Shown here: piece by piece, positions 12,036 to 24,658 of the stretch
How positions within the stretch are numbered: position 1 is the first letter of the stretch
How the letters are laid out: each line of letters opens with the position of its first letter
DNA from: Phytoseiulus persimilis
Taxonomy: Eukaryota; Arthropoda; Arachnida; Mesostigmata; Phytoseiidae
Length of the DNA stretch: 64,000 nt
Assembly: GCA_037576195.1 (NCBI GenBank)
Contig: CM075102.1
Span: 21,076,745-21,140,744 of the forward strand
Direction of reading: 5' to 3'
Made by a program: the position numbers and the translations under genes
Notes under the pieces: generated by a model
Database searches by the model: none
Told to the model about the DNA's origin: nothing
What the model saw: only the letters and a program-made list of their open reading frames with translations

Positions 12036-13762
12036 CTGGAAATCCCTGGAGTTCGGGCTCCGTCGCATGCATTCCGATCGAATAACTGTCTGACCACGAG
12101 ATCCCAAGTGCTCGATATAGTATGTGGCTGACTTCCGAGCCAGATTTCGTTGGTGAGTTTGGCACCATTGATTCCTCTCGGCTTTGTTCCTTTGAATACA
12201 CAGCTATGTCGGGCGGCAAACTTCTATGCGCTCGGTGCGAATGGAGAGCAGAAAAGCGAACGATAGAAAGAAAGTGAAAGGAAGAAGTTGGACATCTGTC
12301 GCCTTTGTCGTTCCCGCTGCTGTTGGCAGTGTGGCGAGTAGCTTCACGCGTCTGTTCAGCCTTTTCGGCTGGCCTGTAGTTATGGGGAGTTACTTGTTTG
12401 CGAGCCCACACACCTCATCAGCGAACCCTATTGATTGTAGCCGGCATACATATGAACATAGCGCATCCCGCCAACTAACCGGCTGGCGGGCGGTGCAGTC
12501 GAGCAGCGGACAGGCGCTAGTCAGCGGAGCTTCGATGCGGTACCAGCGAAGACAAGTGAAGCATTGTGCCGGAGAGAAGGGACCCCTCTCGAGGAAGAAG
12601 AACGAAGCACTCACCGACGAGCCAACGGCCGAACTCGGGTCATTTGTCCGTTGCGGGGAGGGCGTAAACAGCATTGGCGGCCAACTTGGGAATAGGCTTT
12701 AATTACGACACAAACGACGCCTTTGTCCGACTCGCATTTCAATAAAGCAGCGGCAGCAGCAGCTGGAAAAGAAAAAGCACCCAACGGAGGAGCAGCCCGT
12801 AGCTGGCTGACTCTGCGGCCAGAACCGTTCGAGTTGCGAGTTCTTCGCCTCGTTTTATTTTTTCTCGCGATTCGATACGCGCCTACGTGTATGCGGTGTG
12901 AGTAAGTGAGCGCGGGTCACCTCCATTTTCCTGCCGGTCTATCGAGAACAATGGCTGTAGAATGCAATTTGCCAATAGCAATGAGTTCCGTATGAATACA
13001 CAGCGACCGTCCGGGTCGTTGGCTAGTCGCTTGGATGGCTTCGAAGTCCGGGTCCGACTTCGTTGCGTTGGCAGCTCCGTCCGTCCCCTGATTTCCTCTC
13101 TTCTGTCCCTCGAGAGTCGCCGCTGCCGCCGCCGCTTTGTGTCCCCACCAGCCACTCCATGCCGGTCCGAATCTCAGTCCTTCTCTGATCGTCGCTCCTC
13201 CACTTTTTCCTGCTGTTCGTCCATTTCTCCCCTCGTTGACTCCTCTCGGTTGTTCCCGACTGTTCAAGATCTCCCTATTCTCACTCAACCTCCCCCCCCC
13301 CCTTCTCCTCCGCCCAGTCTGCCTGGCACAAACGTCTGGCAGTCAACCTGCAATCGAAACGTCTTTGGCGCCACTCGACTGTTATCGCTCTCAGACCAGA
13401 GAGTTCCTCCGGGCGATCTGTGCCCAATGACTGCAGCTGAATGAAGTTGACTGCAGAGAGTCCTCGAGCTCTTTGCGCGATGTTCCGTTGTGAGTCTTGT
13501 GTTGTTTCTGCGCTGGAGTTGGCGTCAAAAAACCCTGATAAAACGTGTTTGCAGCGGAAGACGATACACCACCGATTTACGATAATAACTTCGCATCCAT
13601 CGCTGCGTCCTACAGATTCGACGACGCGTGAACTTGCGACTTTTGTTGGGTTTCAGTCCTGAGCCGGGCAAAGTAGCACGGCAGTGTTCGAGTCCGTGTG
13701 AGCCGGTTATTCCAGGCCAACGGTTTCGATCTGAAATTTTCATTCCTTCTCTCTTGTTGCAG

Positions 13763-13910
13763 CTAAACCGCACGTATCCGGTCTTCTCCAGTCCGTCAGC
13801 CTCAAGAAGGAGTCCCAGGCTTCCGTTCAATGCATCGCAACCGGTGATGCACCTCTCGAGCTCATCTGGAGCTTCAACGGAACCCTGATCCGACCGGAAC
13901 ACGATGTTCG
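13763..13910 (+). CDS. Dscam: Dscam exon B: N-terminal half of Ig9-like domain
   Basis: The exon runs from CTTGTTGCAG to GTAAGT, phase 1 in and phase 2 out, and gives 48 full codons. It encodes the opening half of an Ig domain: S-V-Q-C-I-A-T-G-D with the first disulfide cysteine, then L-I-W-S-F-N-G with the core tryptophan about a dozen residues later. The cysteine-to-tryptophan spacing and the G-x-x-P-L-x-L-x-W context resemble Dscam Ig9, where fly and human have C-E/T-A and a P-I-x-I/V-x-W. The domain is completed by exon C after a 9.4-kb intron. Confidence 0.9.
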
Positions 13911-16900
13911 GTAAGTGTTAGAATCCCCGGCCGATCTCCTGTTCTCTCCTGAGACAAGAGATGCAGTTTTGTGGCACTTCATCCTTTACGGAACGGAATC
14001 CGATTGAGCTCGTAACCGAGTCTCGTCCTCAAACTTTGCTGGAGATAGGCCGATTCGGTTCTACGTAGTTCCCTCTGGAACTCTGCGAAACGCGGCAAGG
14101 CCGTATAAAGTTTCGGTTCGACTCGGATCTTCATTCGATTGCCTGCGGCTCAGGTTATCGGACCCCTGATAGCCTCCGAAATCATCATTCTTGACCATTT
14201 CATTCGGCGCGAATGGGTATCGGCGCAGATTGGCTCTGACACCACATTCATCGAAGAGTCAAATCAAACGAGTTGTGTGCAACTCCTGGAGGGGTCACCG
14301 GGGGTTCACACGATGAATTCGGTGACAGTCGATCAGATGGAAACTGTGCCGCGAATTTCCATATCGATCGAAGGACTCAAGTCCGAAAGGAACTGACAAG
14401 CAAATCATCGGAATTCGCGAGCCGTGACTTTTTCTCGCAAAAGTCTTAAAAACGTGGAAAAAGGCTTCGAGAGAGACTTCCAGGAGATTTCTCTAGTGTT
14501 GCTGGACCGGTCTACCGTCCTGTCTCGAAATGAGCGTTGGCCCACCTTCAAAGTTCTTCTGACGGGCGATACTTGCCTACGACCATTAGACTGAGCGAGT
14601 TCTGAATGCAGAAAGTTGTTTCGAGTTCGGGATCTTGGAACAGCTTTTGACGCTCATTTTTCTGACACGGCTCCATTTTCTCGACACCTTTCTCCCTGAC
14701 GTCGTCGTCATCATCATCGCCGCCGTCGCCAACGTTGTCTACAGTCGACAACTCTGGGAGTAACTGAAGCAATCAATCAACTCTTCACATTGCTTGTGGT
14801 CGCCAGGAACTGTCGCGTGGAACATGCCTGGCAATGTCTAGGGACGCTCTTTCATTCCGTCCTTATGTTCGTGCTCCGAAACTGTTCCTTTTGCGGAGGC
14901 GACGTCTGCTCACTCCCATCTGTAATAAATCAAAGCCAGGAGGAGATAGAGGTGCTGTGGTTCCGTGCGATTTCGACCACGGAGCTTTTGTGTGCGCTGG
15001 CCCTGCGAGCAAGGCTATCTCATAACGGGAGAGCGCGGCGAGGAGAGTGTTACCACTTCGAGGACAAGGGCGGACCACACGCATATCTACCTGGAACCGT
15101 CGGAAGCCATCGGACGGGGGACAGGGGAGACACATAGCCAGAGAACGTTGAGGGGTTGTCGAAGCGTTGTGACGGCCGTCGTGCTGCTGTTGCCGTCGTT
15201 GTTGACGTTGGAGCTCGGGCGCACGACATAGACAACGCGTGCTGGAGTCCGCGAGATCCGGCGGATTCATAAAGTTTGTCCCGTCGCGAAACATGTATTG
15301 CGGAGAGCCCCAAAGTTCGAGAGCGGTTTTGAACAGAGGACAGCCGGAACCGAGTTTCGACGAGGACCCTCCTGCTCTTGAACAACGGGAACACGGGAAG
15401 AGAGTTTGCCCCGCTGTTACCATCGTCGCCACCAGCATTGTTGACAACAACGATGAGGATACGGAAAACTGTAAAACTACTGTCGACGACGGAACGAGCG
15501 CCCGGCCTTCCACAGCGTTGATTCTTTTCCGACTCGTTTGCATTTCTTCGGCGTTGTGGTCGCCATGCGGGTGTGAGTGTTTTGGAGAAAACTCGCTCGG
15601 AGAGGAGCGCGGACGAGCGACGTTCGAGAAAGTTGGAAGCGGGGTTAGGACCAGGGACGAGAAGGTTCAAGAAATGCTCGGACGACGCCGAGGTCGTATG
15701 TAGCGGAACTCGCGGCTCGTTGGGAACACAGAACAGAAATTCCGCGGTTGTGTTGACAACAACAACAAAAAAGGCATGACAAGCTTGCACGATTTGTTGC
15801 TCGATTCGCTTTGTCGCCACTTGCTTCTCGCTCGGCTCAGTCGTCCCTTGTTTTGCGGAGCGTTGGCGACGACAACAACCTCCGTGACGATGACAGGACT
15901 CGGCAGAGGACGGAGGCAGAGGGGAGAAGACGGGCGGCGTTTTTATGGTAGCAGCAGCAGCGGCGGCCTCGACGTCGAAGAGCCACATTTGTCTCTAGAA
16001 GTCTTTTCCGCCTCTGTGCGTAAATGATCACCTGGCCATCCCGGTCCATATTTGTCTCAGCTGTCTAACTGCCTTCACCGGTACCCCCATCCGCCCCCGC
16101 TCACCCCTTGAGCTCAGTTCGCGACCGGGTCCGTGTGCCCCCCCCCCCCTCGCCGAAACGACCATTTGCTCAGGTTCTGCCCTCCCCTTCTTCTAAATGT
16201 CATCACGGAACGGCTGTATCGTTCACGACTCATCGAACATGGAGTGGATTTAAATCGAGGAATTTCTTGTGATAAATTCCATCGTCAGGAGCAATGTTCG
16301 ACGCCATAAAGAACGGAGCAGTGAGGCCCGGACTCCCAATACGGAATATCGGTTGCAGTTGTGACCGTATTGAGCGTCGCCCTAGTGGCCATCGTTATGA
16401 CTACGATGTCGATGAGGTGGCGGAGCTCGCCCTGTCACCCGAGCGATCTCCAGAGCAGCACGGTCCCCTAGAGTCACGGTCGGCTCACGCACCTTCGGCA
16501 CGCTACGTCGTCTCGGAGTATGTCTTTCGACTCTGATCGAGACTGAGTGAAGTCCGATAAATCTGGCCGCAGCAGTCCGGCATGCGAATTCATGGAGTGT
16601 TCTCTTCCTTTCGTGGCGGAAATGTCCGAAGCTCGGCCACCTACGGACACCCGACGAGCTGGTCAACGTTGGTCCCGTTGGCTAGTTGCGCAGCACTCCG
16701 ATTCAGTGGTTCTAGTCCCCCTTATCCCCCCTCCCCCTCGGACTCGCTTTCCCCAATTAGAGGGCTTTCTCTAATCGACAAAAACGTTTTGTTTGTTGGA
16801 CAGTCCGCAGCAGCAGCGCGTGGATCCGATGAGAGTTCTTCTTGTGTTGGCGTTCGAGGAATCGACTGAAAAGTTTGAAGCTAATTTCCGAAAGTGCTGC

Positions 16901-19900
16901 GATGACGCTCCGGAACCGGTTCCAAAGTCTGCCGGCGTTGAACGCGCTTCATCTCTCCCGCGATGTCTCCTCATGCGAGGATGTGAGCGATCGGACTCCA
17001 TGGAAAGTTCTCCTGGGTCTGCATTTGAGGAATTAGCTGGTGACCAGTATCTGCGGATGCAAGAATTCCGCCAAAGTGCGCCAGCTCCATGCTCACTTCT
17101 TAGGGTCTCTCGAATATGGGTTCCCAACACGATTTCTTCTCGATTCGGCGAATTCACCAGGAACTCCGCAAAGATGATGCAAAACGTCCAACGCCCGATT
17201 CATTCCTCGCTGGAACGTCGCTCTCCTCATCTGTCCAAAACTCAGCCTCACGCGCCAGAGACAGTTTCGGCTCTGAGATCGGTTCCGAATCGATGCGCAG
17301 CTGAACGACGTGCCTTCACACGCAGGAGCCCCCCTGAGGAGCCCGATTATGATTCCGTGGAATCACGGCGTCCTTTGTCCGGTCGTGCAGTAGACGGGGC
17401 AGCATCGTGATGAGAGTTGAAGAGGACACTAAAATGGCACTAATGATCCACCGTCAGCTCATCTAGCAAAGCATCTCTCGTTCTGCAACCGTCGGACAGA
17501 TTGGCTGTGGTGTCACTAGACGGCCAACGGGACGATCCTCGCATCGAGCTCATGAAACAAACTTTGACCGTCGAGCCTGGAAAGAGCCGACGGTTTATCA
17601 TCAGCAGACATCCAGTTGGCCCAGCGATCGGGATAGCAATTCCGATAATGGCTCGAAGCGCATTGATCTCTTCATAAACGCGCGGTTTGCGGCGTTGTGC
17701 CAACCGACCGACCGACCGACCGATCGCGTATCCATGCATTGTCAATCCAGTTCTCGCTCGATTTCTCTCCGCCTTGTTCCCATCGGTGGGACCGCCAGAC
17801 GAGAGAGCTAAGAATACGATTTGCTCGCAACGGCGGAGCATTTCGTTTCGTCGCTCCGACGTTCGCTCGGATTTGTTCGTACGCGGGTCGGATCATGTTC
17901 TCGTGATTCCCGTCCGTGGAGAACCGCATTTGGACCGAGTCACCCCTCCGAAACGGCTCCGACCGACGGGCCCACTCTGAGGGGTCCGGGAACGATGGTG
18001 GAGGCTTCAAAGGTGTCCATTTGGCATCTGGCGAATGGCATTCATGACGAAAAGATTCAGATACAGCGTCGTTGAGCCACGCTAGCCATCCACCCATCCA
18101 GTCAGCGCGGTAGCAGGGCTACGACGACGCACGCTTCGAAATAGCGTGTTGATGTTACGCTTGCGTGCTTCGCCTATGGCACATAGCTTTACCTGCATGA
18201 AACATATACCCGAATTACAGGAGGCACGTCAGGAGGAACGAGAACCCTTGGCCCTATCTTTCCGCCACCCTCAATCCTGCCCCTCGCGCACACTTGCCAC
18301 CTCGCTCTCTCGCCGAGCACCTCCCGACCGCACCGCGAACGTTCGGGACCAACCGAGTCGGAATTCACGGAACGGAGCAAACGGGCTCGTTCGTGGATGT
18401 TCGTCGCTGGCTCGAGCAGATCCGAAGTTTTCGAATACTTCAAACTTGGCTGATGGTCGAAGTCTTCAATAATTCATTCAAATCGTTGACCCACCGTGTT
18501 TCCCGAACCTCCGAGCCGAACGGAACGATAAGGCGCGGGAAAACAGTAGCTGCCGTATCATACAATCTGGGCCAAACGAAGTCTGTGTCGGTCATTAGTT
18601 AATGCCAACTAGTTTGCCTTCATATTCCCTCATCCCTGCTTTCTTGCCAAGGCCCTTCCTCCCCCGCTTGGCCCACTCGACTACGCAAGAGCGGGCCGGC
18701 CGGCCGCCCGCTCGGCCGAATCTCTTCCTCCCGCGTTTTCCATTCCCCCTTCGGCCCGTATGCTCCCCGGAAGCTCTACAAACAGTCAAGCTGAACATAA
18801 TTCCGACGAAGCGTAATTACCGTCGACTAATAAGTTGAGCATTAACAAACTTCACCGTTCGAGCTAAATGGTCGAGAGTGGCTGCCGCTGTCCATCGACA
18901 TAACATGAGTGCTGAGCTTGGCACCGGGGCCCCGTCCTGCATCCAGATCCCTCATTGTTTGTGAAACTCACCCTTGTGGGCCTGACCCCTCCTTGCCTAC
19001 TCGGTTCTTGCGCTCGCGCCGTACTTCGCACAGGACAGGGAGGTTCCGTCACGCTGCAAAAAGCTGGCGCGGGAGAAGCAGCGCCAAGTCGGAGCTCGGA
19101 ACCGTGTTCATGGGGTGTTGTAGAGCCAGCTTGATGGGAGTTCTATTCGTCACCTCCCGACCCGGGCCCACCACCTACTCCGTCTATCCGGCAACCTCCG
19201 GCTCATCCACCCTGAGCCGCCGCTCCCACCTCTGCTGCCAAGTCTCACACTGTTCCTATCCGTTTTCCTATCCGAAACGGTTCCATCCCTCTGCCTCGAC
19301 AGCTTGCATAAATGAGATAGCAGTCACTCCCGACCCGGAGTCTGTGGATTCAAAACGCGTGATTCATACGTGAGCTCTTACGAGACCGCATAAGTACGTA
19401 AGGGACGAATCCTCGCATAGATGCCTCAGGAGAGTCTTCCCTCCTCGAGTATCGGTGTGCGGAGCCGGAAGCTTGGCATCGGAACGCAGCTAATAGGAAC
19501 CTGTTCTGTTTCGCTGGAGAGTATCCTTCAGAGGTTCTGCGGGCCCCACTCGAGGTCCGAGTCGGAGCGACCGAGCGTCACGGAACACCGTTCTGCCCCG
19601 CCTTGTGGTCGGCTGGGGGACGTTGGCGCTCGCGATCCGATACAACCACGAACGGAAGAATATGTAATGAGAGGTCGGGGGGTCGAGGCTGTCGCGACGA
19701 AAGGTCGAACGGTCGCTTTCAAAGGGGTCACGGGATGCTCGAGAGCGGCGGAGGAAGCAAACGATTGCGGGAAACTATAGTGGCGGGGCAGAGAGACGAG
19801 CGGAGGCGAACGTTTGAAACAGAGCAGACGCTTCCGCCCGCATGGGCCGAAACTCCCGTTTAATTAGCTTGGAATTGCACTTGCTCCACAGAGAGCTTCG

Positions 19901-22900
19901 AGGGGGGGGGGGACCACGGGGCCAGTTTCACCCCTTCCCGCCACTGCGGGGCCCCGTGGAGGGCCAGGCTCCCCCTGTTCCGGGGAGCGGTCGGGAATCG
20001 CGCGTTACTGATGCTGATCGGACTCTACGGGACGCTCGCAAGAATGACGTGCGACCAGATGACATGGGCGGTCGGAAGTAATTTATGCCCCGATCGCGTG
20101 AGCTCCCACCAGTTTATCATTGCAAGTGGACAAATCGCGGAGAGGCTTGCCCGCTTGCCACGCACTTGCACTCTTCTCCGAGGGAATATTCAACCAACGA
20201 CCATTTTTTCAAGGACGAACACAACTGCGCGACATCCGTTATCCTCTCCCACAGTTTCTTCTCTTTTGTGTAAACGTTGTTTGTTTGTTTGTTTGTTCGT
20301 TCGTCTCTCCTCCGCGGGAAAAGCTTCTCCCGCCCTGCAGATAACCTCGAACAGTTCTGAGCCATCCTTGTGTGAGCATGGAATGCTTGTTCATCCGTCG
20401 GAGGCGCCCCCGAAGCGTACGGGAGATCCTTGTGGATTCACGCGAGAACTCTCTCGTTCTCGACAACCCTGACAATATTGGCGTCGGTATCATCGCAACG
20501 CCGATCCGCGGGCTCCATACGGCCGTGTTCTGGCTTTTTGCTCCGCAATCTATTTCGGCAACAGGAGCCTCGACTCCGTTGTTCACGGAGCTCATTTCGC
20601 GCGGTGAGTTTCGCTCGATGGCCAGGACCACGTTATCAGGCTCGCGTCAGATATTCATCACGGGCTTCACTCGATCCCGCAAAGCAGATATTTATGGTCA
20701 CGGGTTTATTGCCACTCTAGCGTAGTGCCTGAGACCGAGTCCTAGCCGCGGAAACGACGGAACTAGGAGTGAAGGTCCCGGAATCCGAATGCCCGGCTCT
20801 TGAGCCCGCTCCACGAACGAACTCCGTGACTTTCGAAGAACTGAACTAGCTGTGTCAGTTACAAATGCCGGAGTGGTCGACGAGCAATTTGGATGAGTCG
20901 AGCCTCTGGTTGGCAACAGCAAGGAGGAAAAAGTGCCCCGGGTTCGAACCTTGGGGGAGATTCTCGAAACCGTCGGGTGGAAGAATCTTTCGGATGACTG
21001 TGGTACGTTCCTCGACAGAGTAGTGAGCGTCACGGATCTTCGATCGACTGACCAACCGTTCGTCGGGTCGACCCAGAGAGGCGTGCCTTGAGAATCGTTG
21101 TTGGAGAACACACGGAGAGAACGTGGCGAGATCCTCCGCTCACTTACCTCCTGAGCTCGGATTCGTGTCAATCGTTTCAGTCTCGACACTTCAGGACAAC
21201 CACCGAGCTGCTTCGCGGGCTGGGTTCGTGAGCTGTGCCTTTGAACATGACAAAGAGAGGGAGGAGTGGGGACGACTCAATCAGAACTTCAGAGAAGCTT
21301 CTGTGCTCCGTTTCTCATAGAAAACATCAGATTCGTTCCGCCCCAGGAGCGATCAGCGTGTTGCGAACGACGTGCGTACAGTACACCGTTCATCCCAGCA
21401 CGCGATGGACGGTTTCCAGGAGCTCACGCTCGAAACTGAGCTCCACGAGGGCCCGAGTTTGAAGAACTAAACCCTAGGACTTATTTTTCTGACACTTCCA
21501 ACTCGCTCGTTAAAGGTGTCACGGACCTAGTGCAGGAGCTAGACCTGATCAGCCCCGCTGGAAAGTTCCGACCTTGAGAGCTTCATTAATAGAAAGGCGG
21601 AACTCAAAATTTCCCTCGAATTGAAGAAGGGACCCGTCGGAAACACTCGGCAGGGACCAGAACCAAAGACGACGAGGGAAGGGGAGCGGGAACGATCGGG
21701 GCGGCAGAGTGTGTTGTTTGCGTCGCAGATTGGTCTGGGAGTGAGACTGCATTTAGATAATTAGAGCTGCAACGAAGGATTAGACTCGCGTCTGTCCCTA
21801 CGGGTGTGCCCCTCCTCCCCCACGATGGACTCCCAATAGGCGAAACACAAGAGGGGTTAAGAGAGCGGGATCTGCGGCCGTGGGTTGCGAGTTTTCGTTT
21901 GGACCATGTGTGGGCTCGAGCGAGGGATGCTTAACAATACGATTGGCTCGACTCGGGCGGAGAAACGCGCGGAATGTTGAGGCAAGCGGTCGAGTGGGGG
22001 AAGCAGCCGTCAGGGGAGAGGGGAGGGAGAAGGCTGACCGGCATGGTTTTGGGGAACTCCATTGAAGTAAATGGCTCTCGGTTCCGCCTCGTTGGCCCCG
22101 ACATCCGGTTCCTTTGCCACCGCCATCTCGGTCCATGTGTCGTATGAATGTCTGTTTGTCTATTCGAGCTCGAGGTAGCCGGCGGAAGCTTCATCTTCAC
22201 GCGAGGAGGTGCCCGCGTCGTTCGAGATCGTCGCAGCTCTGCAACTCGGCGAATGGTTCAGCTCCGTGAAAACGAAAGGAACGCCAGGAGGTTGTTGAAT
22301 CGCGAGGATCTGAGCTTCCTGTTTCCTGTTTTTTCGTTCGAGCTTTTTCGGGAGTAGCCAGAGTCGCACGAGGCCGCTTCCGCGACAAGTGGATTCCGCA
22401 CGACAAAGACAGCGAGAGCGGCCGGGGGACATCAACAACGAGAACAGTTGACGGCGGAGAGGACGTAATGGTTGTTCCGGTGCAGGTGGCTCTGGAATAG
22501 TTCGGCACAGCAAGTAAATGGAACATCGCCTGATGGACTCGGGACGTCACAAACAGCTGTTGGGGTCTACATGACTTGAACTTTCACACAAAACTGCAGG
22601 AAGACATCGGGGAAACGCCCACCTGACAACGAACAGAGTGGAGCCACATGAATCCTACTCGACTGCGATGATCGCGGGAAATAATCATGTGCCCGGGTGA
22701 TTCATGTTTTCCGCCTTCGAGCGCGAGCAACTCGAAGAATTGTTAACAACCCCTCCGCTCGAGGTAATTCGACCTGGACACTCAGGCTCCTGTGAAATAT
22801 GGTGGAATCTGCGGGAGGGGACTGGATTTGGAGAGGAAGGCACAGGGCATGGAATGAGAGTTTTCCGTGAAGGTTGCTCGGGCTCGTTGCGAGGCGTCAT

Positions 22901-23307
22901 TTCTTTTCCTTCTCGGGCAACTTCCCGTATCATTAATCAAGACTTCCCTGCTCGTCGCAGTCGCCGACGACAAAGCATGAAACAGAAGCGCGGTGGCTTC
23001 CACCCGAGGGGCACAAAGTCAAGAAGTCGTGGGTTTGGCCAAAAGTTCTCGGAAAGATTCACCGGCTGCGTAGGCAGCAGACAAGCTCAGAGGAAGGGCG
23101 CCGTCGCGAACCGCAATCCGGCTCTCTCGTCCGGAACCTTGAGGACATCTGACCGAAACGAGAGTTTTTCCCAGGGGTCAAGTAGTCACGATTTCGCCGC
23201 CGACGCTGCGAGTGTATGCGCGGTCGTCGTTGTAGGAAATCCTAACGCAGAGCCGTGCGAACCGTGGTGGCTGTCCAGTTCTAACGACAGACTCCCCATC
23301 TTTCCAG
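13911..23307 (+). other. Intron splitting the Ig9-like domain
   Basis: A 9.4-kb phase-2 intron, the longest in the gene and the only phase-2 intron in the extracellular part. I looked for duplicate copies of exon B or C (C-x-A-x-G, W-x-x-N-G, or Y/E-x-C-x-x-x-N motifs) and saw none. It holds C or G runs (16138-16149, 19902-19912), a CCGA repeat at 17703-17724, a TTTG repeat at about 20276-20304 and a T-arm-like GGTTCGAACC at 20941-20950. A 312-codon open frame on the minus strand at 15050-15988 is low-complexity and looks accidental. Confidence 0.75.
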
Positions 23308-23459
23308 GATCAGCATGGACGACCAGATGGTGACGGAGGACAAACTTGTGTCGAACCTGAAAATCGACCAAGTGAGAAAATCGGACTCGGGCGTTATAGA
23401 GTGCACAGTTACCAATCCGTACGGGAAAGAAAGTCTCCACACTCGCCTCATAGTACAAG
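23308..23459 (+). CDS. Dscam: Dscam exon C: C-terminal half of Ig9-like domain
   Basis: Phase 2 in and phase 1 out, from CATCTTTCCAG to GTGAGA, with 50 full codons. The reading ends the Ig domain begun in exon B: L-V-S-N-L-K-I-D followed by S-D-S-G-V-I-E-C with the second cysteine, then T-N-P-Y-G-K and a closing L-I-V-Q strand. Fly Dscam Ig9 has the same layout (S-S-L-S-I, R-S-D-S, C-x-A-T-N-x-F-G, M-I-V-Q). The tyrosine usual two residues before the cysteine is replaced by isoleucine, as it is by phenylalanine in fly and human Ig9. Confidence 0.92.
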
Positions 23460-24532
23460 GTGAGAGCTTTTCGAATGTTGGAATGTCGATGGAAACACGG
23501 CAAGATGGACGGATCGATCAGAATGAGAGCGCCGGTACGGTAGAATGGAGAGATGCTGCATACCACCCGACTACTCATCCTGGTCGCCACGATGGTTGGC
23601 TGCGGAAGAAAGGGAATCCTTTGACAGATTTCGTGAGGTTTTAAGAAACACTCCGGATTTGCCGCCTGCCCCTGCAACACAAACTCCTCTGTGAAGCCAC
23701 CAAAAACTCTCTGCTCGGCGGGCGAGAAGCCGACACAACTCAAGTCGGCGAAAGTCGAGGCGTGGGACGGCGGGCCGAGGGAGAGCCGCACGGGGGCGCA
23801 AGTCGAGTCGAGCGACGGCAAACTCAAGTCGTGTTCAATTAGCACAGAACACAATTCCGAGCCAGCCAGCGAGCGAGCAACCAACACGATGTCCCGCCTG
23901 TCAGGAACACCACCGACGTTCTGGTCGTGCGTGCGGAGAGAACCAGCTACCAGCAGGACCCAATAACCGGATTCACAAGCGAGCTCCTGCGCGACGAGGC
24001 TACATCATGGTCCTGTGTAGCCTTGTCGAAAGACACCTGTGTTGAAACATCCTCCTGGAGCGAGTTCACAACAGCAACGGCTTCTCGAGACGCCTGGGGA
24101 ACGCGAACACGGCCGCGATAGGAGCCTCTAAGACGATCGCAGCAGACACGTCATCCAGCTCAATTAGTTCCAGAGAGCGGTGGCCCGGGCGGTTCCGTTC
24201 CCTCGACAAACACTTGAGATCGGACAGGCCGGCTTAATCCGATCCCTCGTTGATAAAACTTTTGCCCACCCTCCCAGTTGGCCCCATCGAGAGTTAATGT
24301 TTAATGAGACAAGGTCTGGTTCCGGTTGCCGTTCGACCCTCGAATATTACGCAACTTTCGAGCAGTTCAGAAATATCCCGACGGACCCGGGACCGGTTCC
24401 CGCTCCGCACATATCAGGGAAAATAAACCCACGTGGGAGGAACGGCGAAGGTTGTGTTGTTTGTTGTCGCAGTTGATAATTGAACCGGCGCAAAGAAACA
24501 GACATCCAACCCTCCTCCGATCATCCTTGCAG
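23460..24532 (+). other. Intron between Ig9 and FN1 exons
   Basis: A 1.07-kb phase-1 intron. I see no repeat or second exon in it. Confidence 0.8.
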
Positions 24533-24658
24533 ATAAGCCGGAGCCTCCAGCCAAACTCCGAGTTATAGAGGCGACATCGAGCTCCATCACTTTGCAGTGG
24601 GAAACCCCGCCTGACGGCAACAGTGTCATCAAGAGCTACGTCATCAGCTACCGTCAAG
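24533..24658 (+). CDS. Dscam: Dscam exon D: N-terminal half of first FN3 (FN1-like)
   Basis: Phase 1 on both sides, from ATCCTTGCAG to GTGAGT, with 41 full codons. It opens with D-K-P-E-P-P, the usual proline-rich link into an FN3 domain, then an S-S-S-I-T-L-Q-W strand with the first conserved tryptophan, P-P-D-G-N-S and a Y-V-I-S-Y-R strand. The D-G-N-S after the tryptophan is shared with the first FN3 domain of fly and human Dscam, and its position right after the Ig9-like domain agrees. Confidence 0.93.

Larger units (their letters stand above)
7561..13762 (+). other. Intron between exons A and B
   Basis: A 6.2-kb phase-1 intron from GTGAGT to TTGTTGCAG. I see no second Ig half-exon that could act as an alternative to its neighbours. 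It holds a 14-base C run at 8996-9009, an ACG triplet repeat at 11331-11357, a tRNA-Glu-like fragment near 11977-12035 and an 11-base C run at 13292-13302. Several long open frames on both strands lie in GC-rich stretches and show no domain. Confidence 0.75.

Noticed and set aside
15050-15988. 312-codon open frame on the minus strand, the longest in the window
   Set aside because: Low-complexity, with runs of A, V, T and R from simple repeats; no domain, lies in a Dscam intron, and the other strand is also open over much of it.
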